Shown here: piece after piece, positions 1 through 9,400 of the stretch
How positions within the stretch are numbered: the stretch's first letter is position 1
How the letters are laid out: every line of letters begins with the position of its first letter
Assembly: GCF_018588585.1 (NCBI RefSeq)
Contig: NZ_JAEUFG010000005.1
Location: forward strand, 34,474-98,473
Length of the DNA stretch: 64,000 bases
Direction of reading: 5' to 3'
Source of the DNA: Bacillus sp. SM2101
GTDB lineage: Bacteria > Bacillota > Bacilli > Bacillales > SM2101
The notes under the pieces: generated by a model
The model's database searches: none
Told to the model about the DNA's origin: nothing
What the model saw: only the letters and a program-made list of their open reading frames with translations
Made by a program: the position numbers and the translations under genes

Positions 1-45
1 ACTTATGTAAAGTTTTCATTTTTCTGTTATTTCTGTCTATTTATA

Positions 46-74
46 TTGACTCAATAATATCATTGGTGTATATT
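46..74 (+). promoter_or_regulatory. sigma-A promoter for the cold shock gene
   Basis: A TTGACT -35 (46-51) and TATATT -10 (69-74) are separated by 17 bases. Transcription would start near 81, giving a leader of about 140 nt before the start codon at 220. Long structured leaders are typical of cold shock genes of the csp family. Confidence 0.6.
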
Positions 75-219
75 TAAGACATCATTTAGCAGAATGTAAG
101 ATTTCATCATCTTAGACAGCTATTGATATTACAAAGCTTCAGCTTAATATATTCCGTTATTTGATAATAAATTATTTTGTAGCACTTTTGTGCAGGAAGT
201 ATTAGGAGGAAATCGTACT

Positions 220-420
220 ATGCAAAACGGTAAAGTAAAATGGTTTAATAATGAAAAAGGTTATGGATTTATTGAAGTTGAAGGTGGAGATGACGTATTC
301 GTTCACTTCACAGCTATTCAAGGTGATGGATATAAATCATTGGAAGAAGGTCAAAAAGTTTCCTTTGAAATTGTTGATGGAAACCGAGGGGCTCAAGCAG
401 CCAATGTTGTAAAACTATAA
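220..420 (+). CDS. cspD: Cold shock protein, CspA family (CspD-like)
   Basis: This 66-residue single OB-fold protein binds single-stranded RNA/DNA and acts as an RNA chaperone in the cytoplasm. RNP1 (KGYGFIEV) and RNP2 (DVFVHFTAI) are both visible, and the length matches the family. The ATG at 220 follows AGGAGGA at 204-210; an upstream in-frame GTG at 190 would add ten residues but has no proper ribosome site. The name cspD is chosen from position: the ypzA, ypeQ and ypeP homologues follow, as in B. subtilis. It is monocistronic, with its own promoter, long leader and terminator. Confidence 0.93.
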   Translation: MQNGKVKWFNNEKGYGFIEVEGGDDVFVHFTAIQGDGYKSLEEGQKVSFEIVDGNRGAQAANVVKL

Positions 421-450
421 ATTAAGCCATTCATTCACATAAAATTTGTT

Positions 451-485
451 AAAAAAAGACTGTATGATACAGTCTTTTTTGTTTT
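451..485 (+). terminator. Intrinsic terminator of the cold shock gene
   Basis: The hairpin arms AAAAGACTGTA and TACAGTCTTTT enclose a TGA loop and run into T6-G-T4. It ends the cspD transcript. Confidence 0.85.
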
Positions 486-731
486 GTAAAACCTATTTCC
501 TATGGCCCTCACACGTTATGAACAGGTTGCTCTTTTTTAACTATAGTATGATTGCGCAAGCTACTATTCGTAGCATCCTTTCAAACATAATACAATGCAG
601 GTCCATAAAATTATTATGATAATCTAAGTACTGTGGCATCAACGTTTGCAACATGACCTTATAAAAAATATTCAATTATAGTGAATAATCGTCTACCCTC
701 CGACTAACTATATAGTCAGGAGGTGTATGTA

Positions 732-1001
732 TTGACTAATGAAGAAAATGAAGTATACACAGGATATAATGATATACAAGATCTTAATATGTCAATTCAA
801 AGTGCACAAAAAATAGTAGGACGTGCCACGATGAGTATGGATGAAGAACAACTAGAGGGAGCTACTCAGGCTGTTTCAGAAGCACGTTCTAAGCTTGTAG
901 ATGCAAATGCAAACTCAACTGGTTTTGATAATGAATTTTTACAACAATCAGAGAAATTATTATCACAATGTGAAGAGCAGCTCAATGAAGCAAAGCAGTA
1001 A
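732..1001 (+). CDS. ypzA: Small conserved protein, YpzA-like (DUF2564 type)
   Basis: An 89-residue soluble acidic protein with heptad-like helices and no signal peptide, membrane segment or catalytic motif. I recognise it from family memory as the Bacillus YpzA/DUF2564 group, whose function is unknown. The start is TTG at 732, which is 8 bases after AGGAGG (718-723); the in-frame GTG at 723 overlaps the ribosome site and is unlikely. In B. subtilis ypzA sits next to ypeQ, as here. A bidirectional terminator follows. Confidence 0.75.
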   Translation: MTNEENEVYTGYNDIQDLNMSIQSAQKIVGRATMSMDEEQLEGATQAVSEARSKLVDANANSTGFDNEFLQQSEKLLSQCEEQLNEAKQ

Positions 1002-1084
1002 TACAAATCATTCTAATTAGAGTATTCACTTCATCTGTATTAAAAGAATTTACATTACAAGCTGGGATATTCACCGATTAACAT

Positions 1085-1108
1085 AAAACCGCAATTATGC
1101 GGTTTTTT
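1085..1108 (+). terminator. Bidirectional intrinsic terminator (ypzA / ypeQ)
   Basis: A 9-bp perfect stem, AAAACCGCA/TGCGGTTTT, with an ATTA loop and a T-rich tail on the + strand and TTTTATG on the - strand. It lies between the convergent ypzA and ypeQ genes. Confidence 0.75.
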
Positions 1109-1148
1109 CCTCGTAGGCTTATTAGCCATCATCTCCAAAATGATTAAG

Positions 1149-1403
1149 CTAGTAATCCCTATCAAGAATTGGCATATTACGTTCAAGTCCTTCATTATTT
1201 TCTTTCCCACTTGGATATAATTGACCATGTGACAAATTCTCTCCATATTTCTTTAATAAGTTACCTACTGTACAAGTATGAATACAAAATGATTGTGCAT
1301 ACGTTTTCCCGTATTCTTTTCTAAAATTACTTTTTACAAAACAATCTTGGCAGTACGTATCGAGGATTTCACTTATCTGTTCAATAATTAGTTTTCTTTC
1401 CAA
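1149..1403 (-). CDS. ypeQ: Zinc-finger family protein YpeQ
   Basis: An 84-residue protein with Cys pairs CQDC and CIHTC in the first 50 residues, consistent with one structural zinc site; function unknown. Chosen start: TTG at 1403, because AAGGAGG lies 9 bases upstream. The in-frame ATG at 1424 lies above that ribosome site and lacks one of its own. It follows ypeP with a 53-bp gap on the same strand, so the two are probably cotranscribed, as in B. subtilis. Confidence 0.75.
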   Translation of the reverse strand: MERKLIIEQISEILDTYCQDCFVKSNFRKEYGKTYAQSFCIHTCTVGNLLKKYGENLSHGQLYPSGKENNEGLERNMPILDRDY

Positions 1404-1456
1404 AGTATCCACCCTCCTTGTCATGACTACAATACATATATATGTTATGATAAGTT

Positions 1457-2110
1457 TTAAATTTCTACATTACTGTGAATGACTATCCCTTCCAACGCTT
1501 GGCTTGCAAGCTGATCAGCCTCACCATTTTGCTTTCTTGAAATTGGGTCGTAATGAGGATGAATACCTAATTGCCGTATCTTATCCTCTATTTTATCTAA
1601 CCATGTATTATATACCTCATCAAAGCATGGCCAATCACCTGAAAGCTGTTTGAGTACTACATGTGAATCTCCACGAAATGTAACAGAGATATGGTGAATA
1701 CCTAACTCTTCTACTTGCCCCAGTAAGTACCAAAGCGCTGCATATTCAGCTTCATTATTTGTTTCAATTTCTGAAAATAACGCATTGGACCTTAAACGAT
1801 ATTTTTTGTTGTTTTGACTATAATAAATAACTGCACCAAGCCCTGCTTGTTTGTTATTGTTATCATAACCACCATCAAAATATACAATTATATCGTTTGG
1901 TTCAGTTTCTAGTTCTTTAGAAAGCCTAATTAGTTCCTTCTTCGTCCATTTGTTATCTTTTTCATCATAAAATAATAACTCGTTTGTTCGTCCAGTACGT
2001 TCGAAATCTTCACTGATTGAAAGAGCAGCTTCCACGCTAATTTCCTCAGATGTTAACGTTATAACTTGCTTATTGATTGTTTTATAAGTCCATTCAATTC
2101 TAACTTTCAT
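1457..2110 (-). CDS. ypeP: RNase H-fold protein YpeP (RNase HI-like)
   Basis: A 217-residue protein: an N-terminal strand-rich region of about 70 residues, then a reverse-transcriptase-type RNase H domain. The expected acidic residues are visible in VYFDGG, NNEAEYAA, FRGDSHVV and GEADQLAS, so the DEDD-type site looks intact and it may cleave RNA in RNA-DNA hybrids. The B. subtilis homologue has been regarded as inactive, from memory of the literature, so activity is uncertain. ATG at 2110 follows GGAGGTGAAAGGTG. It heads the ypeP-ypeQ pair. Confidence 0.8.
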   Translation of the reverse strand: MKVRIEWTYKTINKQVITLTSEEISVEAALSISEDFERTGRTNELLFYDEKDNKWTKKELIRLSKELETEPNDIIVYFDGGYDNNNKQAGLGAVIYYSQNNKKYRLRSNALFSEIETNNEAEYAALWYLLGQVEELGIHHISVTFRGDSHVVLKQLSGDWPCFDEVYNTWLDKIEDKIRQLGIHPHYDPISRKQNGEADQLASQALEGIVIHSNVEI

Positions 2111-2160
2111 TTTTTCACCTTTCACCTCCGTTTTGTTCAAATGGTGAAATAATTTTTCGT

Positions 2161-2328
2161 AAGGCTCTTTTCGTAAAGTTTGTTGCTATTTTCACTAAAA
2201 TTTCGACAGTATGATGAGTTTTATGAGAGCTCAATAATCGTATAAGTAACAAAGATGCCCGACGCCAGGTGTATACGTGCCAATACCTTTGAACGAAAAG
2301 TAACAAGCAATGCGAATGCAGCCTTTAT
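2161..2328 (+). repeat. Dispersed structured repeat, copy A
   Basis: Left end AAGGCTCTTTTCGTAAAG, followed by TTTGTTGCTATT. Right end AACAAGCAATGCG...GCAGCCTTT, which is an imperfect inverted copy of the left end. Total 168 bp with an internal GATGCC...TACGTG segment. One member of the family described in the findings. Confidence 0.7.
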
Positions 2329-2533
2329 TAAATAATGGTCAATTTAGATGAGAGGCTTTTCTGAACTGCATTAAAGATACATCGAACATGAGATGTTTAC
2401 GTATTTTTATCAAACAGTAATCAACAGAAAAATAACCAAACATAAACACCAGTTTTGTATTCCCTATTTTGTAGTATGTATGATACACTACAATTTAGCT
2501 TTTTATTTAGATCGAGAAAGGAAGATAGAAATA

Positions 2534-3451
2534 TTGAGAAAGTCCGTCGTTGCAGATGGTGCTCTATTACTTATAGCTTTCGTATGGGGTACCACTTTTG
2601 TTCTCGTGCAAAATGCTATTTCTTTTTTACATCCATTTTCCTTCAATGGTATTCGTTTTTTTATAGCTGGAATATTTTTATTGTGCTGGCTTATTATGTT
2701 TAATAAACAACAATTAAAACAGCTAAATGCAACAATGTTCATGTCTGGAGTAATATTAGGCATTTGGCTCTTTCTTGGTTATGCATTTCAAACATTTGGA
2801 TTATTGTACACAACTTCATCTAAAGCTGGATTTATTACTGGTCTAAGTGTTGTACTCGTTCCTATATTCGCGGTTTTTTTATTAAAAAATAGCATGACAC
2901 GTAATGGCATAGCTGGTGCTATGCTAGCGACGATAGGTCTTTATATGCTAACGATGGGTGACGAAGTTTCAATTAATCGGGGTGATGTTCTTGTACTATT
3001 TTGTGCCGTATCATTTGCGATGCATATTATATTAACAGGTAAATACACGAAGCGTTTCCCGAGTTTAATTCTAACTGTCACGCAAATCTTAACGGTGGCT
3101 TTTTTATCATTATTACTAGCGTTTCTTTTTGAAGATTGGAGAAATCAATTACAAATAAACATTTTACTTCAGAAGGAAGTATTTATAGCTTTAGTAGTTA
3201 CTTCAATCTTTGCAACAGCCTTAGCATTTTTAGGACAAACTTTTTTTCAAAAGTCCGCTACTCCTACTCGAGTTGCGTTAATATTTGCAACTGAACCAGT
3301 ATTTGCTTCTTTAGCCGGATTTTTTTGGGCGAATGAGCAATTAAGCCACATTGCAATTATAGGCTGTATTTGCATTTTTAGTGGCATGGTGCTATCAGAA
3401 TTACCTGAAAGGAAAAATAAAGAAGTGAAATGTAGTACAGGAGTCGATTAG
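2534..3451 (+). CDS. DMT/EamA family transporter
   Basis: A 305-residue integral membrane protein with ten predicted hydrophobic segments in two EamA repeats. The first repeat begins LLIAFVWGTTFVLVQ, and PTRVALIFATEPVFA is the signature near helix 9. Members export small metabolites such as amino acids or other polar compounds; the substrate cannot be read from sequence. Start TTG at 2534 follows AAAGGAAG by about 10 bases; an upstream in-frame extension to 2393 would run through repeat-like DNA and lacks family similarity. It is monocistronic with a terminator overlapping its stop codon. Confidence 0.85.
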   Translation: MRKSVVADGALLLIAFVWGTTFVLVQNAISFLHPFSFNGIRFFIAGIFLLCWLIMFNKQQLKQLNATMFMSGVILGIWLFLGYAFQTFGLLYTTSSKAGFITGLSVVLVPIFAVFLLKNSMTRNGIAGAMLATIGLYMLTMGDEVSINRGDVLVLFCAVSFAMHIILTGKYTKRFPSLILTVTQILTVAFLSLLLAFLFEDWRNQLQINILLQKEVFIALVVTSIFATALAFLGQTFFQKSATPTRVALIFATEPVFASLAGFFWANEQLSHIAIIGCICIFSGMVLSELPERKNKEVKCSTGVD

Positions 3452-3470
3452 AAACGCTCCTGTTTTCTTT
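3437..3470 (+). terminator. Intrinsic terminator of the DMT transporter gene
   Basis: ACAGGAG/CTCCTGT stem followed by TTTCTTT. The 5' arm overlaps the last codons of the gene. Confidence 0.65.
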
Positions 3471-3497
3471 ATGTATTAATTTTTAGCCTATAAGAAA

Positions 3498-3776
3498 TTA
3501 CATAAGGTTTTTAATGTAGGCAAATTGTACAGCTTCTTCGCGAGTTTTAATGTTGTTCTCTTGGAAAGATTCTAGTAAAGAGACAAAAAAACTTCCATCA
3601 AACTCCTTTTGTACCTTTAAAGTTATTTCTATCGCTGAATTAACTAGTTCATCTGTTGATTTTGTGTATTGCTGACCGAATGTAATAAATCCTAGCGCAT
3701 CTTCTCGGAAATGAAAGCCTTTATTAGTTAAGTATTGAATGTATTCTTCGACTGTAAAAGCCTTATGTTTTATCAT
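3498..3776 (-). CDS. Small conserved Bacillus protein, function unknown (DUF6123-like)
   Basis: A 92-residue soluble protein with no cysteines, signal or membrane segment. The pattern KGFHFREDALGFITFGQQYT, followed by an all-helical C-terminus, resembles a short Bacillus-only family that I recall as DUF6123; that name is from memory and unchecked. ATG at 3776 is preceded by a GGGTTGAGG purine stretch. The codons look like those of its neighbours. It stands alone beside a block of repeats. Confidence 0.6.
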   Translation of the reverse strand: MIKHKAFTVEEYIQYLTNKGFHFREDALGFITFGQQYTKSTDELVNSAIEITLKVQKEFDGSFFVSLLESFQENNIKTREEAVQFAYIKNLM

Positions 3777-3953
3777 TATGCCTCAACCCTATCTTAATTT
3801 CGTTCGAATCCACAAAAAGTTTGGATAACACATTCCTTATATTAACGTAAATTCCTTAAAATATCTATTCGTTTTTTCAACGTTATGCGCTAACAATGTT
3901 ATGGACATGATGATGCGCTAACAATGAGAGGACATAATAGAACTTTATTAATG

Positions 3954-4115
3954 AAAGGCTCTTTTCATCTTTGTTGCTATCGTGCCTAAACTAGAAGATT
4001 AAGATTTCGTTTTACGTAATAGTGATGCTTTACAGAAGAATAGATGCCCATAACACTAAATGTATAGGTGTTTACATCTTAGATCGTAGAGCTTCAATCA
4101 AAGAGAAAATAGCCT
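3954..4115 (+). repeat. Dispersed structured repeat, copy B
   Basis: Begins AAAGGCTCTTTTCATCTT and ends TCAAAGAGAAAATAGCCT. Internal TACAGAAGAATAGATGCCC matches the family core. It is followed after 4 bases by copy C. Confidence 0.65.
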
Positions 4116-4119
4116 GATG

Positions 4120-4277
4120 AAAGACTCTTTTCGTAAACTTTGTTGCTTTTTCACTAAAAATGGGCTGTATGATGAGTTTTATTAAGCATTGTAAAAGCAT
4201 AAAAAAGCCATGAACGCTGTGGTTTTACGTGCTTCTGTATTAGAACGAGAAGCAACAATTAAAGGGAAAAAAGACTA
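4120..4277 (+). repeat. Dispersed structured repeat, copy C
   Basis: Begins AAAGACTCTTTTCGTAAACT and ends AGCAACAATTAAAGGG...AAGACT. Its internal CACTAAAAATGGGCTG and TGATGAGTTTT are shared, inverted, with the copy at 11541-11703. Confidence 0.65.
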
Positions 4278-4319
4278 TTGAAAAGAGACTAATCTAAGTT
4301 ATTTAATGAGAGGTCAATT

Positions 4320-4326
4320 CATAATA
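4320..4326 (+). promoter_or_regulatory. sigma-G/sigma-F-like -10 element before sspL
   Basis: CATAATA matches the sigma-G -10 pattern CATWMTA and lies 41 bases before the sspL start. No good -35 match was found 17-18 bases upstream, so this is tentative. Confidence 0.3.
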
Positions 4327-4366
4327 AATGATGAAATGGATAAAATATTAGATGGAGGTGAGGTTG

Positions 4367-4501
4367 TTGACTAAACAAAGTAAAACGAGAGGGCGAGTTA
4401 GTTCAGGAGTAAATCCACAAGGTTATGGACAAGGATCTGCTGCAAACAATTCTCCAAAAAGCAAGCTAGAGAATGTTGCAAAGATGAAAAATACAAAATA
4501 A
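4367..4501 (+). CDS. sspL: Small acid-soluble spore protein L
   Basis: A 44-residue basic protein whose core SSGVNPQGYGQGSA...KSKLENVAK aligns with B. subtilis SspL (GGVTPQG...KTELEERAKK). SspL is a minor SASP made in the forespore under sigma-G and packed in the spore core. Start TTG at 4367 is 8 bases after GGAGG (4354-4358); an immediately upstream TTG at 4364 is also in frame. A gene this short is easily missed by automated callers. sspL is also found in this part of the B. subtilis chromosome. Confidence 0.8.
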   Translation: MTKQSKTRGRVSSGVNPQGYGQGSAANNSPKSKLENVAKMKNTK

Positions 4502-4571
4502 CAGCATGATCATAGATCATAAACATACGGTATGCTATTACAATTGCTACTATAATAATAAAGGCATGTAA

Positions 4572-4623
4572 AACCCCAACAGTCAGCATTTTATGTATCA
4601 ATTACAAATGGATGACTTTGGGG
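4572..4623 (-). terminator. Likely bidirectional terminator between sspL and the small - strand gene
   Basis: On the - strand, ACCCCAAAGTCA pairs with TGACTGTTGGGGT (one bulge) across a loop of about 30 bases and runs into TTTACA. It separates two convergent short genes. Confidence 0.45.
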
Positions 4624-4640
4624 TCAATAAACTTTTACAT

Positions 4641-4778
4641 TTACTCTTCTTTTTTACGGTTTTTCATTTTGTTTGATTCAACTTCTGCATATGACGCAAA
4701 TTCATTGTTATAGTCATTTTTCTGTTTAGCGTTATTATTTCTTTGTGCATTTGCATTACCTGCTTTTGTTCTTCCCAT
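4641..4778 (-). CDS. Short hydrophilic protein, SASP-like (EFA motif)
   Basis: A 45-residue Asn/Lys-rich protein beginning MGRTKAGNANAQ, with the central motif NNEFASYAEVE. That motif recalls the TEFASET repeat of gamma-type SASP such as SspE, but only one copy is present and the rest is not diagnostic. AAAGGAG lies 7 bases before ATG 4778. A sigma-G-like promoter (-35 GTATA, -10 TATACTA, spacing 17) lies upstream, which supports spore expression. I cannot assign a named family with certainty; it is probably a real gene because the ribosome site, promoter and a likely terminator agree. Confidence 0.55.
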   Translation of the reverse strand: MGRTKAGNANAQRNNNAKQKNDYNNEFASYAEVESNKMKNRKKEE

Positions 4779-4829
4779 TTTATCGTACTCCTTTACGGCT
4801 ATTTAGGAGGTCGATCAAACCTCCAAGCT

Positions 4830-4858
4830 TAGTATAGGAAATTTGTACGAACATATAC
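4830..4858 (-). promoter_or_regulatory. sigma-G-like promoter for the short gene at 4641-4778
   Basis: On the - strand, GTATA (4858-4854) matches the -35 pattern GHATR. After 17 bases, TATACTA (4836-4830) matches CATWMTA at 6 of 7 positions. A GGAGGT/ACCTCC hairpin (4807-4825) lies in the predicted leader. Confidence 0.45.
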
Positions 4859-4861
4859 TTA

Positions 4862-5686
4862 TTAATTTTTTACAATTTCATTATCATCATACGATATCCA
4901 ATCACTCCAGCTGCCCACATAGAGTTTAATATTATTATAGCCAGCTTCTTTTAAAGACAAATAATTTGGGCATGCAGTAACGCCAGATCCACAATAGACG
5001 ATTATATTTTCATCCTTATCGAGTTGTAAGAACCTGCTAATCTGCTCATCACTCGTTTTCCACATACCATTGGAATGTAGACTATCTTTCCAATAGTAAT
5101 TAATAGCTGATGGAATATGTCCAGCAAGCTGATCAATAGGTTCTTCAATTCCTGCATATCTACTATTTTCTCTCGAATCAATAATAACAGCGTCATTACG
5201 TTGGCTATGCATTTTAACTTCTTCCATAGTTACCAACATATCATGCTGAATACGCGGAGTAAAAAAACTTCTTGTTACTGTTGGTATATCCGCTGTTATT
5301 GGCATGTGCCTTTCTTTCCATGCGGTATATCCACCATTCAAAATTTGTACATGCTTTAATCCAACATATAATAACATCCAGCAAAAACGTGATGCAAAGG
5401 CTCCTCCTTGATCGTCATAAGCTACTACCCTAGTATGTTGATCAATTCCTGCTGCATATAATTTTTCACAGAATTCTTCAATGTTTGGCAGTGGATGACG
5501 GCCTCCGTACTTTTCAATAGGGCCTGATAGGTCCTTATCTAAATCAAAATACAATGCACCTGGGATATGCCCTTGTATATAGCTGTTTAATCCTGCCGCA
5601 GGGTCTTCTAAGTGAAATCTACAATCAATGATTCGAACATTTGAAATATGTTTGTGTAACCAATCGACTTCAACAATATGTTTCAT
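4862..5686 (-). CDS. Two-domain sulfurtransferase (rhodanese / mercaptopyruvate type)
   Basis: A 274-residue cytosolic protein with two rhodanese domains. The first (about 1-130) is inactive and structural; the second (about 150-270) has the active loop YCGSGVTAC with the persulfide-forming cysteine. A CGSGVTA loop is more typical of 3-mercaptopyruvate sulfurtransferases than of thiosulfate rhodaneses (CRKGVTA), so mercaptopyruvate is the likelier donor. This is family inference. Start ATG 5686 follows AAAGGAGAGAGGAC; the ATG at 5704 would lie upstream of that ribosome site. It is monocistronic. Confidence 0.85.
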   Translation of the reverse strand: MKHIVEVDWLHKHISNVRIIDCRFHLEDPAAGLNSYIQGHIPGALYFDLDKDLSGPIEKYGGRHPLPNIEEFCEKLYAAGIDQHTRVVAYDDQGGAFASRFCWMLLYVGLKHVQILNGGYTAWKERHMPITADIPTVTRSFFTPRIQHDMLVTMEEVKMHSQRNDAVIIDSRENSRYAGIEEPIDQLAGHIPSAINYYWKDSLHSNGMWKTSDEQISRFLQLDKDENIIVYCGSGVTACPNYLSLKEAGYNNIKLYVGSWSDWISYDDNEIVKN

Positions 5687-5988
5687 GTCCTCTCTCCTTT
5701 CCATTTATATAAACTTGGCATAGAAGCTAATGGGTAAAACAAGTATAAATATATACTCCTTTAGCTCTCTTCTTCAAAAAGGAAATTAGTTAATGAACTT
5801 AAACATCTTGTAAATTACATAGGTAATTGTTTAGCTCGTACTTTTTCTACGTTAAAACAATTCGCATTGATTAAACTTGTGCTCATAGCTCGTGGTTAAT
5901 AAAAGAATGTAAGCGCTTTGCTTATCAAAACTCATTTCATCTATAAGAAGAAACTATTACAAACCACCTTTAAAATTGTCACTTCCGT

Positions 5989-6137
5989 AGGCTCTTTTCG
6001 TAAACATTGTTGCTATTGTTATCAAATTAGTACTATAAAAAGTGGTTGTTGTACAGAAGAAAAGATGGCACGAACTCTATTTGTGTACGTGTTTCTTCTT
6101 AATACGAAAAACAGCAATCAATGCGAAAACAGCTTTT
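5989..6137 (+). repeat. Dispersed structured repeat, copy D
   Basis: Left end TAGGCTCTTTTCGTAAAC, right end AATGCGAAAACAGCTTTT. Inside, GAAGAAA pairs with TTTCTTC and CACG with CGTG. An 80-codon ORF here is an artefact of the repeat. Confidence 0.75.
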
Positions 6138-6153
6138 CCGTAACAACAACGTA

Positions 6154-6432
6154 TTACTGACCCAATTTATTTACAACAAGCTTTTGTGCGTACTCTTTAA
6201 CCATCATGTTAGTAACATATTTCCTCGTAGGACTAACTCCCTTACTAGCTAGTGCATTTATTTGACTTGTTATTTCGTTAATGCCATCAACAGAATAAGG
6301 TTGATTCGCTTTACACAATTCAAGAGCCTCTTCAATTAAAGCTTCTCTTTGATTGTCCAATTGTACAAAAATCTGAATATGGCGATGCTGACTTTGTGAA
6401 TGACTCGTAATTGCTTTGTGTACTTCTGACAT
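6154..6432 (-). CDS. ypbS: YpbS, DUF2533 family protein
   Basis: A 92-residue all-helical protein (HKAITSHSQSQHRHIQIFVQLD at the N-terminus), recognised as YpbS, which sits beside dynA (ypbR) in B. subtilis. Function is unknown; there are no cysteines, membrane segment or catalytic motif. ATG 6432 follows AGGAGGAACTCTC. It starts 11 bp after the dynA stop on the same strand, so the two are almost certainly one transcript. That supports a role linked to the dynamin, but this is only contextual. Confidence 0.8.
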   Translation of the reverse strand: MSEVHKAITSHSQSQHRHIQIFVQLDNQREALIEEALELCKANQPYSVDGINEITSQINALASKGVSPTRKYVTNMMVKEYAQKLVVNKLGQ

Positions 6433-6443
6433 GAGAGTTCCTC

Positions 6444-9400
6444 CTAAATATCCATATAACTCACTATAGATTGGCGTATTTCCTGTAACAAGGATACATC
6501 TACATTATCTGATAATGCAAGAATTATTCCTTCATAATAATCTTCATTTTCGTTTAATAACTTTTGCAGAGATGCTTGTACATATTGGTCGAAATTATAC
6601 TGGTAATGGCTTGTCACTTGAGTTTTCATAGCTTTTAAAAAGCTATGTATAGGCTCCTCTAATTGCTTAACTATTTCATCACTCATCTTTTGTTTACCGT
6701 GTTTTTCGAAGAAAGTTTTTGCGTTTTTATACATCCCTATTACTTTATTTTTATTGACTTGATCTCCAATAAAAGGATAGTGAAAAGCTGGTGTAGGAAA
6801 CTCAAACTCACTATTTATATTAAATTGTAAATGATCGTTTATTCCCACAATACGAATATTTATATCTTCTAATATTTCAGCAACTTGTTTTCGTAAAAAT
6901 GCTTCAACACGTAGACTAGTTGCCCGTATTTCCTGTTCTAAATCGAACGATATTGCCGACAGTAATTCCTCTAATGCACCTTCCAATTTCACTTGAATAT
7001 TTTTACCATCTTCACGTAAGGTCGAAGGGTTAAAACTTTCTTTAAATAAATCTGAAAAACGTAAAAAGTTCCGTTGTTGAATATAATAGACTAATTCTGT
7101 TATTTCTTGATCAATTGACCGCTTTTGACTGTCGATCTGGTAAGTGCTAATGATAGATCGAATGCTTTCTCGTTCATCTGTGGCTGCTAACAGCTTGCTA
7201 TTTTTTTCGTCATTGCTGGTAGTTGCTGTTTTGATATAGTCATCTAACATATTGTTTACTTTCTCTATATCCGTGTAAGCAGAGCTTATCGTGATCTCTG
7301 CCAGTTCTTCGATGATAAATGTTTTAAAATCTCGTTCAAAACGTAAGATTCCTGAATAGTCTCCCATCTCAACATCAGCATCATTAGAATCATTTTGTTT
7401 TGCTGTTAGCGCCTTATGACTAGAGATTGGATAAAGACGTGGGTCCCTTATACCGTAAGAGACAAGTTGCTCGTCAACAAAGTTCATAACTGAACCGAGT
7501 TCCTCTTCTGAATGAGCCAAATCAGATGCGTTAACTACAAAGAACATTTTATCCATACTAAAAGTATCTTTCACTCTTCCGAGCTGAATAATAAATTCTC
7601 TATCTGCTTTGGAAAACGCATGGTTATAGTAAGTGACAAATAGAATGGCATCTGCATTTTTAATATAATCGAATGCTACATCTGTATGTCGAGCGTTCAC
7701 TGAGTCCGCACCTGGAGTGTCAACTAATGATATACCTTGGCGTGTTAACTCACTATCAAAGGCTAGTTCAATCCATTCAACGAAGCACGCTTTTTCTTCT
7801 ACAGATACATAGTCGGAAAAGGCAGCAAGGCTAGTGGTGATGATAGAGCCTAAGTTTTTGGACATTGTAGCATATCCACTACAAACAGCATGTAGAAAAG
7901 AATAATGTGATTGATCTCGACTATCAATAACCTGCTGACGATATGTACCTTGCTTTAATAACTTAATCGCATCTTCCAAAGTGCTAGCTTTCAAATTAAA
8001 TATTTTTAACGATTGTTGCACATCTTCAAATATTTGTTGCTGTGTCTTTAATTTAACTTTTACCGTCCCATGTGGAAATTCGTCAGATGGTGGAATAATT
8101 TTGTTAATCGTTGCTGTTGTCGGATTAGGTGAAACTGGTAATACCTTATCTCCTAGGAGCGCATTCGCAAACGATGATTTACCTGCACTAAAAGCTCCAA
8201 ATAATGCGACTGTAAAGTTTCTATTTTCAAGCCTTTCAGACTTTTCACGTAGCTCTTTAACAACCGTTGCAAAACCAGGTGTTGCTGATATTTGATTGCA
8301 AACATGGTTTAAGTATTTAATCGTTTCGTTAACGCGCCCCCCTTGATTACGATTGTTACGTAGTGTCAAGTTTGTATTATCTAAACTGCTATGAATCACT
8401 TGACTATCAGTTACTTCATTATCTTGATTTGCATCTTCCATTGAAGTAAAGACAATATGTTCTTCCAATAAAGCTTTCAACTCTTCATTATCCTGAGGAA
8501 GTTCATTTTGTCTATGAAGAAGATTATTTAGAGATTTTCTATGTCTCTCCTCCATCGATACCAATTGATCAAGCCCTGATTTAGCATCCATCAAATTGTT
8601 TTGCTGCTTAAGTATATTTTGTAACATATCAATTTGTGTACTCGTATGCTTGTTCAACTCAATGATTATTTTATTAATAATTTCATATGTTTCATCACGA
8701 CACATCCTCTTAATCATTTGAACTACATCATTCGTATATGTCAGGACATAATCACCCGTTAGTCTTGCTCCTTTTTTTAATATGTTTTCCAGCATAGAAG
8801 ATTCAAGTGTAATGGAGAAAGTTTGAATGTCTCTAGTCAATTCATCTTCAAGAATAGCCTGTTTTTTACAGAATTCTAAAAAATAATCCTTAATATGCCA
8901 TTCCAGTTGTGAAGAAATCTTATCCTTTATATCTTCACACAGTACATCTAAGCGATCTTCTCGTTCCTTTGCAATTTTCTTTTTGGAGCTGAATAATCCT
9001 ATTTTGAAATCAGCTTGACTAGCTTCAATAAATGCTCTTGCATGTTCTCTAGTAGAATATGGCATAAGATATGCATTGTCTAAAATAGCCTGTATGTCTT
9101 TTTTGCAATTTAACTCTGCGCTTTCCAATGCTTGTTGTTTCTCATCGATTTCTTGTTGTACATTATTTATGTTTGATAGAAGTTCTTCTCGTTCATTTAC
9201 AGGTAAATGAGAAAGAGTTTTTTCAAATATATTTTGCTGATCTAATGTTTTGTTTACATAATATTGCAAATGTTCATTTAGTAATTTTTCAGCCGCTAAT
9301 AAGCTAGTTTTTATGAGGAGGCTATCCTTTTCGTTGATTTTTTTCTGCAACAATTTTTTGACGCTAGCTAATTCATTTAATGGATGATCCTTTTTCTTTA

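Noticed and set aside
5918..6160. An 80-codon + strand ORF
   Set aside because: It lies inside repeat copy D, has no ribosome site, and its codons reflect the repeat sequence.
7981..8295. A 104-codon + strand ORF opposite dynA
   Set aside because: It is fully antisense to conserved GTPase 2 residues of DynA and reads as a shadow frame.
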